Of a DNA stretch of 64,000 bases, positions 1 through 8,433 are shown in pieces. Under the pieces are notes generated by a model that made no database searches, was not told the origin of the DNA, and saw nothing but the letters and a program-made list of their open reading frames with translations. Where the stretch lies: NCBI RefSeq assembly GCF_000939975.1, contig NZ_LK391969.1:714693-778692 (forward strand), in the 5' to 3' direction. The position numbers and the translations under genes are program-made. Positions within the stretch are counted from its first letter, which is position 1. Each line of letters begins with the position of its first letter. This DNA is from Pseudomonas saudimassiliensis (lineage in GTDB: Bacteria; Pseudomonadota; Gammaproteobacteria; Pseudomonadales; Pseudomonadaceae).

Positions 1-785
1 GTCTGCCAAGGGTCATTGGCTGAGGCTGCGACTAGAGTGAATATCACATTGGGTGTGCTGGTAAAACGCAGACTGTTCTTTATCGCATAGGCCGTCTTGC
101 CGTCGTCGGCGATAAAGCCATAGGGAAAGCAGATACCGGGACCTTCAGGTACTTCATATAAGTCACGGGGCCGAAAGCGGCTGACGACGTCCTTGAAACG
201 CTCGGCGGAGTGTTTGTCAGGTTTGTTCATGGCAAAGAAATACACACGTTGATTGCGGTAGAGATAACCTGTAGTCGGATATGATTGCCCCCCTAGGAAA
301 TAAGCGTCTGGAATGCCGAGATCATGCTGTATAGGAACTGCGCGAGATGCTTGATCCTCCAGATCCTTGATGCTCTGCTCAAGTTTGGCAATCACTTCAG
401 GGCCGTAACCCATTTCCGGAAGCTCAGCAAGACGCCCTTTATTGGTTTCAATTCGTTCCCGCAAATGTTTCTGATAGCGCATACCGGTACCTTTCTGGTA
501 ACCCGCAGCAGCTTCAAATTCCGAGCGATCCACTATATCGCTAACGTAAACCATCGTATCGTGAAAATCATAAACGGTAAGGTCGCCCTTCGCCGTGACT
601 TGGGATGTGAAGTTATGCCCCCCTCCCGCCGAAATCTTGAATGCTCTTGCCGCATCATAGGTGGCCCACTCCATTTCTTCGGGCACATCAAAGGTCAAGC
701 GGCCCAAGCATTCCTGCCGAGAAGTACCAGCAAATACCACACCGAGCGGTAAACATAACAGGCACGCTAGAATAGGTTTGATCAT
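1..785 (-). CDS. T6SS immunity protein, Tli4-like (partial, C-terminus outside window)
   Basis: The minus strand is open from an ATG at 785 to the window edge: 261 codons with no stop. The N-terminus (MIKPILACLLCLPLGVVFAG) is a Sec signal peptide, so the protein should be periplasmic. The mature part starts with a Cys-Leu-Gly-Arg-Leu segment and later has an ICFPYGFI-ADDG segment, both of which I associate with the Tli4-like T6SS immunity family. Its ATG overlaps the TGA of the phospholipase D gene (ATGA), so the two are probably translationally coupled. This is the arrangement expected of an immunity protein that protects the producer's periplasm from a phospholipase effector. Family membership is from memory of motif patterns; position and signal peptide are seen directly. 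The length of the missing end is unknown. Confidence 0.72.
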   Translation of the reverse strand, partial: MIKPILACLLCLPLGVVFAGTSRQECLGRLTFDVPEEMEWATYDAARAFKISAGGGHNFTSQVTAKGDLTVYDFHDTMVYVSDIVDRSEFEAAAGYQKGTGMRYQKHLRERIETNKGRLAELPEMGYGPEVIAKLEQSIKDLEDQASRAVPIQHDLGIPDAYFLGGQSYPTTGYLYRNQRVYFFAMNKPDKHSAERFKDVVSRFRPRDLYEVPEGPGICFPYGFIADDGKTAYAIKNSLRFTSTPNVIFTLVAASANDPWQ

Positions 786-3700
786 GTTTTATTAGATGTC
801 CTTTCCGTTGACTCCTGTGACCTGCTGACAAGTGCATGATATTGCTGTTGCTCCATAAACTGGGCCAGGATAGCCAAGTTGATGCCCGAGTCGTTATTTT
901 CACCCCGCGTCCATCGTATAGGTAACTGACAAATAAACCCCTGCACACCAGTTGGAGCAGAGTAGGCACGGGCTGGCAGATAGGCATCCCCATTCCAAAA
1001 CCTTTTTTCGTAGGGCATGGGTTCAATCAGGTCGCCCCCGCCTGATGGGTTCCTAAGGTTACGGTAAACCCAAGTTGGCCAGATGGAAGCGGGGAAGCCT
1101 TCAGGATATTCTTCCAGATTCGGCATTATGTGCGGCTGAACTTGGCTGGCATTACGCGGGATAAAATCAAAAGTCTCTTCGTACGCCTCTGTATTTTTTT
1201 TCGCGCGCACTTGCATTGCTCGCCAGCTAGCCTCCGCTGCCGGCTGGGTAAGATAACGCTGCAACCCTATAGCCGGCTGCACATTGGACGCTTTATTCAA
1301 ACTCAACCCAAAGTGCTTTTTCCACAAATCTATCCGCAACCCATGCACCGCCTTGCTGACCTGTTGGGGATTCTTACCATCCAGCTTCACCGTGACCGGT
1401 GTACTGTCACGTACAATCACCGCCAGTTCGGAGTCGCGTGGGCCGAGCAGGCTGCGATCGTTGATGTTGGCGCTGCCGAGAATGGCCACGCGGTCATCGG
1501 CAATCAGCAGTTTACTGTGAACATAGATCTGTTCGGTAACCACGCGCCCGTCCAACTCGTCCCAGGTACGCAGGTTCAGCAGGGTCAGGTAGCGGCTCCA
1601 GTCCTGCAGTTCATAGACCGGACGATTGTCAGAACCGCGACGCTCTATGATCCGCTCGGCCTCGTCCCGACTGATGCCTCGGTCCAGTAGCCCGCGAATG
1701 GCCATGCGGCGCTGGATTCGCTTGATCAGGCTTTGCTCCCCAAACGCGAGGCTCTGCATGGTCAGGTGCACCTGATGCATGATGTTGGGCACGTTGAGCG
1801 GACCTTCCGGATGGACAGGCAGGATCATGTAGACATGAAACGGCCGGTGCTCGTCGATAGCGCGACCAATACGCTCTGCCAGCGCCTTGCCGATATCGTT
1901 GATCACACCCTGTTGCACTTCACCCAGACGATGGCTGAGCCACCCTTGCGCATTGAGCCCCCACATGCCGAACAGTTGGTCGAGAAAGTCGCTGCTTTCC
2001 TTATCGGCGTTGCGTGAGATGGCGTCGATCTCTATCCAGTCGAGACGCCAGATATCCCGGGCCTCCAAGGCTTCACGCAAACGCACCCGGAGCACAAGAT
2101 CCTGGCGAAGAGTCTTAGGGTCGCGAAGGCTCGCCATTGGACCAGAAAGCGGAACATCTTCAAAAAGCTCACCTTCCCGACCGAACTCAGTCTGAAAGAA
2201 TTGATTCTCGATATAGATGAATTGTTGCGCGCTGGAGATCGCCTGCAGCATGGCGCTCTTGCAGTTTGCCTGTATGCCACGGCTCTCAAACCCGGGAAGT
2301 ATTGGCAAACTGACCGACGCCTGACGGCGACCGACCTGTTCCTGACTGAGCATCCTCTCCCCAGCGCTACGCAATACCTGCACGCTGACACCGCCGGGAA
2401 TAGATTCAGGGTAGGCGGGCAGGCGTTGTGGATCTGCAATCCAGACTGGAGTGGGTTGCTTCAGGTCCAGGCGGATAAAGTTATCGTTATCCAGGAAGTG
2501 ATGCAGATGTGCCTTGCGGGTCAATAGGTTGAGCCAAGTCATGACCGTTTCAAGGGTCTTGCTGACTATGGCGGTATGTTGTGGTGCCGGCGTGTTGGCC
2601 AGATAGGCTTGCTGACCGTTCCACCGATCAATGAAGTTACGCGACAGGTCATATACCGATGGGCCGATGATACTGCAGTGTACGTCCTGCCAGGGCATCC
2701 GTGGCTGGTCCGGAGCCAGGCAGCTGTTATCCGGAGACGATAACGGTTGGGCGTGCTCGAGCAGATAAGGATAAGGCGCCTGATTGCTGTTCGCCTGCTC
2801 TTGCAGTAGACCGTACAGATGCCACAGCACCGAGCTCCCCAGCTCATTGACCTTGGGGACCAGATAAGCCGGTAACGTATCGAATGACGCGCCAGACAGT
2901 AGCCTGAAGATCTGCCCTATATCGGTTTCCGACATCCACAGGTTGATCAGATGGATACTCTTGATACGCAGTGCCCCAGTCAGGTTACCCGGGTTGCTTT
3001 GCAGCTCGGCTAACCATTGCCGCAGCCGCTCCTTCAATTCAGGGGTCCCCGACAAGTCATCGACCAACAACTGTATCAGCTCAGCAGTGGCGCGTATGGA
3101 CCGCTCCATGAACTGGTATTTGAGTTCTACGATGCTCCTGCGTCCCCGCTCCAGCGTACCGCCAAACCTCTCCATTCCTTGCCGAATGGCCTGCATGAGA
3201 GGCAACGGAGGGCCTCGGAAGAAATCCAAAACATGATTGATACTGTTACCGACCTGAGCCTTGGAGGGTATCGGAACAGACCCACCCAGCGCTGGTTTGG
3301 ACAGATCGAACAGTGCCGCCATGATAAGACCGGTTCGGCTGACGTGCTCATCCAGCGCCATCCAACCGAGCTTGGGTAGACCCGGGTTGTAGGCGTCATT
3401 ACCCCGTCTGCTTGCGTGGCTCAGACTGAAGTTGTTGTTATCTCGACGCCCATAAGCCAAATCAATACCGCCGACATACCCCAGGGTGTTATCGATCACC
3501 ACACTTTTTTGATGATGCGAAAAGGTTGCACCGAGACCTTTCATATCACTTTGCTGAATCGCCGGCGTGCAGAATGCGCGAGGCCCACCTTCCAGTCCCG
3601 CGTTCAGCTGAAATATCGCCAACATGGTTTCGATATCGTAGGTGCCTACGCTGCTGCCGGGGCTCAGCCAAGGCATGACATACACTCGCAGTTGCGGCTT

Positions 3701-4012
3701 GCTGGTCAGTGCCTGATGCAAGCATTGCCAGAGCGTGCGCGTGTCGTCCAGCAATACGTCGTAGTTCACCTGCCAACCGGTGATGAAGATGCAGCGCTCG
3801 GCGTTGCCTATCGCACCGGCCAGGTCTTTGAAGTAGTCCTCACCTGTAGTGAAGAACTGCACCTGGTTACCCGTTCGTTTGGCGGCAAATACCGAGTCGT
3901 CGCGAATAAAAAAGTCTGGCGCCGAATAGGCGACAAGAGCCTCACCATCCTGCTGATTGATCTGGTTGACTTGCTTGGCACGAACGCCGTTGTATGCGGT
4001 GGTTTCAGTCAT
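782..4012 (-). CDS. T6SS phospholipase D effector, Tle5 (PldA/PldB-like)
   Basis: This 1076-residue protein has no signal peptide and has two phospholipase D HxKx4D motifs. The first is HQKSVVID (about residue 167) and the second is HSKLLIADD followed by GSANINDRS (about residue 832). Two distant HKD motifs in a protein of over 1000 residues fit the Tle5 family of trans-kingdom T6SS lipases, which cleave phosphatidylethanolamine in the target periplasm. It lies 6 nt after the vgrG stop and overlaps the downstream immunity gene by ATGA, giving vgrG-effector-immunity as in the vgrG5-pldB locus of P. aeruginosa. I chose the ATG at 4012; an in-frame TTG at 4018 would add two residues. No PAAR or N-terminal secretion domain is visible, so delivery is probably through VgrG. 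Confidence 0.88.
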   Translation of the reverse strand: MTETTAYNGVRAKQVNQINQQDGEALVAYSAPDFFIRDDSVFAAKRTGNQVQFFTTGEDYFKDLAGAIGNAERCIFITGWQVNYDVLLDDTRTLWQCLHQALTSKPQLRVYVMPWLSPGSSVGTYDIETMLAIFQLNAGLEGGPRAFCTPAIQQSDMKGLGATFSHHQKSVVIDNTLGYVGGIDLAYGRRDNNNFSLSHASRRGNDAYNPGLPKLGWMALDEHVSRTGLIMAALFDLSKPALGGSVPIPSKAQVGNSINHVLDFFRGPPLPLMQAIRQGMERFGGTLERGRRSIVELKYQFMERSIRATAELIQLLVDDLSGTPELKERLRQWLAELQSNPGNLTGALRIKSIHLINLWMSETDIGQIFRLLSGASFDTLPAYLVPKVNELGSSVLWHLYGLLQEQANSNQAPYPYLLEHAQPLSSPDNSCLAPDQPRMPWQDVHCSIIGPSVYDLSRNFIDRWNGQQAYLANTPAPQHTAIVSKTLETVMTWLNLLTRKAHLHHFLDNDNFIRLDLKQPTPVWIADPQRLPAYPESIPGGVSVQVLRSAGERMLSQEQVGRRQASVSLPILPGFESRGIQANCKSAMLQAISSAQQFIYIENQFFQTEFGREGELFEDVPLSGPMASLRDPKTLRQDLVLRVRLREALEARDIWRLDWIEIDAISRNADKESSDFLDQLFGMWGLNAQGWLSHRLGEVQQGVINDIGKALAERIGRAIDEHRPFHVYMILPVHPEGPLNVPNIMHQVHLTMQSLAFGEQSLIKRIQRRMAIRGLLDRGISRDEAERIIERRGSDNRPVYELQDWSRYLTLLNLRTWDELDGRVVTEQIYVHSKLLIADDRVAILGSANINDRSLLGPRDSELAVIVRDSTPVTVKLDGKNPQQVSKAVHGLRIDLWKKHFGLSLNKASNVQPAIGLQRYLTQPAAEASWRAMQVRAKKNTEAYEETFDFIPRNASQVQPHIMPNLEEYPEGFPASIWPTWVYRNLRNPSGGGDLIEPMPYEKRFWNGDAYLPARAYSAPTGVQGFICQLPIRWTRGENNDSGINLAILAQFMEQQQYHALVSRSQESTERTSNKT

Positions 4013-4018
4013 GGTCAA

Positions 4019-6490
4019 TCAAGCCTTGGATTGCAGATGGGTATAAAGGTCCGCCGCGCACTGGCTGTCCTCTTTGCTTCGCTGGGCAAATAGCGGCGCA
4101 TTGCATTGAGCGGGGCTGACATGGTCGCTGTAATCGAGGGCAGCCATCGCTACGCTGTCTGCATGCCAGTTCTCCCTCTCGATATGCATGCTCAATTTCA
4201 CACGCTGGCCTGGATAGCACAGCCAGATCGGGCCCGTTGTGTGATAGCGATTGGAAAGTACTTGCTGCTGAGCTTCGTCCAGACGTACCAGGCCCTGCTC
4301 GTCGGTCTCGCCTTCACAGATCACCTCTCCCCCTCCATCAACCAATTGCCAGGGGGTATACGCCAGCGGAAAACCATCGTCGCCCGGCACATCCAACAAT
4401 TGCATATTGAACCGGTGCTCGGCCGGTTCCGGCTCGAGCTTTGTAGTCACTGCATTAGCCCGAGCCGTGCCCAGCTGATTGCCGACCAGATCAAGCGCCG
4501 CCAGCGTTGGCACAACCGGCAAGCGGATGTCCAGACCACTACCTTGTCCTGCCGCTCCTCCCGAGTTGATCCTGATTGTAGGTCCGCTCAGCGTCACGCC
4601 GCTCGGATCGATCTTGATAAAGCTACCGCCGGCCTTGGCGGTCAGCTCCACGCCGGCGTCGATGACCAGTTTGGTGCCGGCGTAGTAGTGAATCTCGTTG
4701 CCGGCTTCGATGAACTGACCAGTGCCGATCCTGATGTGCTGGCTGCCCGCCACGGTTAGGTGGTCGTCTGACTTGATCTCGGTTTTGCGGTCGGCGTGGG
4801 TGGTGTGATGTTCCTCAGTCAGCAGCTCTGTATAGCTGTTGGCTTCGACGCGATCGTGGCGTTCGTTGCCGACGCGGATGTGCTGGTCGTGCTGAATGTT
4901 CTGGTCCCAGTCGCGCTGGGCGTGGATGGAGATCTGTTCTTCACCGGCCTTGTCTTCGATGCGTAGTTCGTTGAAGCCTTCGCCGCCAGGGCTGCTGAGG
5001 GTTTTGAAGACGCTTCTTGTCTTGTGCTCCGGCAGGCTATACGGGACTTGATGCGTCTTGTGGTAGAGGCAGCCGGTGATCAGCGGCTGGTCGGGGTCGC
5101 CTTCGAGGAAACTGACCAGTACCTCCATGCCCACCCGGGGGATGGCGATGCCGCCGTAGCGGTCGCCGGCCCAGTTGCTGGCTACGCGCAACCAACAGCT
5201 GGTTTTGTCGTTGGCCTGGCCGTGGCGGTCCCAGTGGAATTGGACTTTGACGCGGCCGTATTGGTCGCAGTGGATCTCTTCGTTGTCTGGGCCGGTGACG
5301 ACGGCGGTTTGGGTGCCGTTGATGGGTTGTTTGGGGTGCCTGGGCTGGGGGCGGTGGGTGACGTCCCAGGGGGTGGCGGTGAAGGTGTTGCGGTAACCTT
5401 GGGTGAAGGGGGTGTGGGTTTCCCCCTCTCCCCAGCCCATTACTCGCCCCTCCGGGGCTCGCCCTTCGGGCCAGCCTGCGGCTGTTCTGCGCTGCGCTTG
5501 TCCCACAAGGGGAGAGGGGGCTTGTGTGTGCAGGCCTGCAGCGTCGGCGTCTGTGATCGATTCTTCCAATACCTGGGGCTGCTTGCCCTCGTGTTTGATG
5601 GAGGTTAATAACCACAGATCATTCCAGTCTGCCCGGGGATGCTCGGTCAGTGCCAGGAAATGTCCGCTGAGCAATATCGGCTGGTCGCTGTAGCCCTGGG
5701 CCAGGCGGTAGTCGGTGCGGTGGGCTTCGAGTTGCCGAGTGGCCAGGTGGGTGCCGCGGGCGCGGTCCATGAAGCGGCCGGGGTAGGCGTAGTCTTCCAG
5801 AACAGGCAGGGCGCCGGTTTGGGCCTGGCTTGCCATGAGCAGACGGGGTTTTTCGAAGTTGTAGTCGCGGCGGCTGAGGTGGCTGGGGCGGGTCTGCAGG
5901 CGCAGGTTGAAACGCTTGATGACCGGCTCGTCGGCGACCATGCCGCTGCCCTGGTTGAAGCGGGTGGGGGCCAGTTTGGGGAAGACGGTCTGGTCTTCGC
6001 CGAATACCAGTTGATGTCCCTCGGGGCTGTGCTGGAAGTGGTAGTGGATACCTTCTTCTTCGCACAGACGCTGGATGAAGTGCAGGTCGGTTTCATCGTA
6101 CTGGGTGCAGTAGACCCGCTCGGGGCCCTCGTCGCGCAGCTGGAAGCGGAAGCTGTCGGTAAAGATACCGTGACCCTTGAGCACCTCGGTGATGATCTGC
6201 GGCACGGTGCGGTGCTGGAAGATGCGCTGGTTGGTGGCGTGCTGCAGGTAGGCCAGGCGCGGGACCAGGGTGATGCGGTAGCGGGTCAGGCGTTTGCCGG
6301 ATTCGCCCTGGGCGACGCTGTGGATCAGCAGCCCTTCGATATCCAGGTCCGGCCGTTCGCTCACCAGGTCCAGTTCGAAGCAGTAGGGCTGGCTGATGGC
6401 TTCGGTACCCTGGAAGGCCAGCACCTTGAAGTCGTGGTCCAGGTGGGGCATCGCAAGGCTGAAATGGACAGTATTGGCCGGGGCGAACAT
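4019..6490 (-). CDS. vgrG: Type VI secretion spike protein VgrG (TssI)
   Basis: The product is an 823-residue VgrG: an N-terminal gp27-like region, the TAVVTGPDNEEIHCDQYGRVKV stretch (split here as TAVVTGPD and HCDQYGRVKV) that opens the gp5-like OB domain, and a long beta-helix (DUF2345-type) ending near LTAKAGGSFIKIDPSGVTL. After it comes a roughly 170-residue C-terminal extension containing a YTPWQLVDGGGEVICEGETD segment, which resembles the transthyretin-like adaptor domains that bind Tle lipases. Residues about 324-357 are encoded by a repeat element that sits between the gp27 and OB regions. I chose ATG 6490 (MFAPANTVHF), which follows GGGAAACAGG; an in-frame upstream start at 6547 lacks family similarity. 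The gene is followed immediately by the phospholipase effector, its likely cargo. Confidence 0.93.
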   Translation of the reverse strand: MFAPANTVHFSLAMPHLDHDFKVLAFQGTEAISQPYCFELDLVSERPDLDIEGLLIHSVAQGESGKRLTRYRITLVPRLAYLQHATNQRIFQHRTVPQIITEVLKGHGIFTDSFRFQLRDEGPERVYCTQYDETDLHFIQRLCEEEGIHYHFQHSPEGHQLVFGEDQTVFPKLAPTRFNQGSGMVADEPVIKRFNLRLQTRPSHLSRRDYNFEKPRLLMASQAQTGALPVLEDYAYPGRFMDRARGTHLATRQLEAHRTDYRLAQGYSDQPILLSGHFLALTEHPRADWNDLWLLTSIKHEGKQPQVLEESITDADAAGLHTQAPSPLVGQAQRRTAAGWPEGRAPEGRVMGWGEGETHTPFTQGYRNTFTATPWDVTHRPQPRHPKQPINGTQTAVVTGPDNEEIHCDQYGRVKVQFHWDRHGQANDKTSCWLRVASNWAGDRYGGIAIPRVGMEVLVSFLEGDPDQPLITGCLYHKTHQVPYSLPEHKTRSVFKTLSSPGGEGFNELRIEDKAGEEQISIHAQRDWDQNIQHDQHIRVGNERHDRVEANSYTELLTEEHHTTHADRKTEIKSDDHLTVAGSQHIRIGTGQFIEAGNEIHYYAGTKLVIDAGVELTAKAGGSFIKIDPSGVTLSGPTIRINSGGAAGQGSGLDIRLPVVPTLAALDLVGNQLGTARANAVTTKLEPEPAEHRFNMQLLDVPGDDGFPLAYTPWQLVDGGGEVICEGETDEQGLVRLDEAQQQVLSNRYHTTGPIWLCYPGQRVKLSMHIERENWHADSVAMAALDYSDHVSPAQCNAPLFAQRSKEDSQCAADLYTHLQSKA
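5422..5520. repeat. 99-bp inverted-repeat (REP/MITE-like) element inside vgrG
   Basis: The segment begins with CCCCCTCTCCCC (5422-5433) and ends with its perfect reverse complement GGGGAGAGGGGG (5509-5520). Inside are two further short palindromes, GCCCC-TCC-mirror and GCCC-TTC-GGGC types (around 5446-5470). The length is 99 bp, exactly 33 codons, and the vgrG frame is open through it. The encoded Pro/Gly/Arg/Ala-rich stretch does not look like VgrG sequence. No transposase is present, so it is best described as a non-autonomous palindromic repeat. Confidence 0.75.
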
Positions 6491-6621
6491 CCTGTTTCCC
6501 TTTGTCTGACGAACAAAGTGGCCGTTATAGCAGACCGCAGCCGCCAAGGCCGCCCCAGGGGCCAGGGTTGTGAGTCAGTTGGCAGAAATGAGCACTCTCC
6601 TCGGTCAGAAGAGGCCTATAG

Positions 6622-6882
6622 CTAATGCAACGACTCGGCCTTGCGCAGCCAGTAATGAAATTCCCCGTCGCGCTCGTAGGCACGCAGCAACGCATGCCCG
6701 GTGAGCTCCGCGAAGCGGGCGATATCCCGCTGCGAACCCGCATCCGTTGCCGCCAGGTGCAGTACCTGCCCCGCCTCCATGCTATTGAGTGCTACCTTGG
6801 CGCGCAGCAAGGGCAAGGGACAGGATAGCCCGCGGGCATCCACCGACTGATCAGCCGGCAGTTCACTTTTTTCATCAACCAT
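6622..6882 (-). CDS. TusA-like sulfur carrier protein (SirA/YedF family)
   Basis: This 86-residue protein has the family signature ARGLSCPLPLLRAKVAL, with the single conserved Cys in the CPxP motif that carries persulfide sulfur. TusA-family proteins relay sulfur for tRNA thiolation, molybdenum cofactor or other pathways. The neighbours bepA and nadA match the context of P. aeruginosa PA1006, a TusA-like protein tied to molybdenum enzyme function; that comparison is from memory. I chose the ATG at 6882, preceded by GGGAG at normal spacing; an upstream in-frame start at 6972 would overlap the divergent bepA start and adds no recognisable sequence. Which pathway it serves here is not shown by the sequence. 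Confidence 0.85.
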   Translation of the reverse strand: MVDEKSELPADQSVDARGLSCPLPLLRAKVALNSMEAGQVLHLAATDAGSQRDIARFAELTGHALLRAYERDGEFHYWLRKAESLH

Positions 6883-6966
6883 GCTTACACTCCCGTTGAG
6901 CCCGCGAGTATACCCTCGCGGAGCAAGCGGCAGACACCTGAAACAGAAACGGGTTAGAGTGTTTTC

Positions 6967-8433
6967 ATGCAATGTATCAAAACGGCCCGCGTGCCTGTCA
7001 AAGCTCTACTGTTTTCGGTCATGACTGCCTTGGCGGTGCCGGTATCGACACCGCTGCTGGCCACTGAATTCAACCTGCCTTCGCTGGGCGACACCAGCTC
7101 CTCGATCATGTCTCGGGAACAGGAATACCAGCTCGGTCGCACCTGGCTGTCGATGCTCCGGGGCTCGGTGCGGACGCTGGAAGATCCGCTGCTGAAGGAT
7201 TACATCGAAGGTCACGTCTTCGGACTGGCGGAAACCAGCCAGCTGGATGACCGGCGCCTGACCTTCGTGGCCATCGACAGCCCCCAGCTCAACGCCTTTG
7301 CTGCCCCCGGCGGCATCATTGGCGTCAACGGCGGGCTGTTCCTGCACGCCCATACCGAGGCGGAGTTTGCCTCGGTCATGGCCCACGAACTGGCTCACCT
7401 GTCGCAGCGCCACTTCGCCCGCGGGCTGCAGCACCAGCAGCAGAACCGGATACCGTTGATGACCGCGATGCTGGCCAGTATTGTCCTGGCTGCCAGCGGC
7501 GGCGGTGATGCCGGCTTCGCCGCCCTGGCCTCGACCCAGGCGGCAGCGATCCAGGAGCAACGGCGCTTTTCCCGGCAGAACGAGCAGGAGGCTGACCGCA
7601 TCGGCCTGCTCAACCTGCAGGCAGCAGGCTTCGCCCCCGAGGCCATGCCGGAAATGTTCGAGCGGCTGGCCAAGTTGAGCCGCTTCAGTCGTACTCCGCC
7701 GGAATTCCTGTTGACCCACCCGGTCAGCCAGTCGCGAATTTCCGATTCCCGCGCCCGCGCCGACCAGCTCGGCGGCGAGGGGCGCAAGGACAGCCTCTAT
7801 TACCAGATGATGCGCGCCCGGGTGCAACTCTTCTACGAGGAAAGCCCCGGCCTGGCCGCGCGTCGCTTCCGCGCCCTGCTGGACGGTCATCAGGGTGAGC
7901 ACAACGCTGCGCGCTACGGCCTGGCCCTGGCGCTGATCCGCAGTGGCCAGCAGGCTGAGGCGGCGGCGGAGCTGGAGCCGCTACTGGAGCAATATCCGAA
8001 CAACATCGCCGTGCAACTGGCCAAGGTCGAGCTCGACAGCAGTCTTGGCCAGCAAGGCGACGCCCTGGCACGCATCGATCGTCTGCTTGCCACCCGGCCT
8101 GACAACTATCCGCTACTCAACACCAAGGCCGATATCCTGCTGCGCCAGCGCGACTACAAAGGGGCTGAACGAGTTACCGATCACCTGGCACGGCTTCGCC
8201 CGGAGGACCCGGACGTGTGGTATCTGGTCTCGGAAATTCGCGGGCTGGCCAAGAATATCCTCGGCGTGCACCAGGCGCGGGCGGAATACTTCATGCTGGC
8301 CGGCGACCTGGATCAGGCCGACCAGCAGCTGGATGAGGCGCTCAAGCGCGCCGACAATTTTGTCGAGAGCTCCCGCATCAACGCGCGCAAGGAAGAGGTC
8401 GCGCGTCGGCGGGAGATCATCAAGAGCTTCTGA
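6967..8433 (+). CDS. bepA: BepA-like periplasmic M48 metalloprotease/chaperone with TPR domain
   Basis: The 488-residue product has an N-terminal signal sequence (ending near LLATEF), the zinc-protease motif HELAH at 140-144 and a third-ligand region NEQEADRIG at 205-213. This is followed by TPR-like repeats over the C-terminal half (about 290-480). This is the architecture of BepA (YfgC), which helps assemble LptD and degrades misfolded outer-membrane proteins. It is divergent from the TusA-like gene and convergent with nadA: its stop TGA abuts the nadA stop, forming TGATCA with no spacer. Length and motifs are normal for the family. Confidence 0.92.
   Translation: MQCIKTARVPVKALLFSVMTALAVPVSTPLLATEFNLPSLGDTSSSIMSREQEYQLGRTWLSMLRGSVRTLEDPLLKDYIEGHVFGLAETSQLDDRRLTFVAIDSPQLNAFAAPGGIIGVNGGLFLHAHTEAEFASVMAHELAHLSQRHFARGLQHQQQNRIPLMTAMLASIVLAASGGGDAGFAALASTQAAAIQEQRRFSRQNEQEADRIGLLNLQAAGFAPEAMPEMFERLAKLSRFSRTPPEFLLTHPVSQSRISDSRARADQLGGEGRKDSLYYQMMRARVQLFYEESPGLAARRFRALLDGHQGEHNAARYGLALALIRSGQQAEAAAELEPLLEQYPNNIAVQLAKVELDSSLGQQGDALARIDRLLATRPDNYPLLNTKADILLRQRDYKGAERVTDHLARLRPEDPDVWYLVSEIRGLAKNILGVHQARAEYFMLAGDLDQADQQLDEALKRADNFVESSRINARKEEVARRREIIKSF

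Noticed and set aside
5024-5615. Long open frames on both strands within vgrG (around 5.0-6.6 kb)
   Set aside because: They are GC-rich shadow frames; the minus-strand vgrG has clear family motifs throughout and covers this region.
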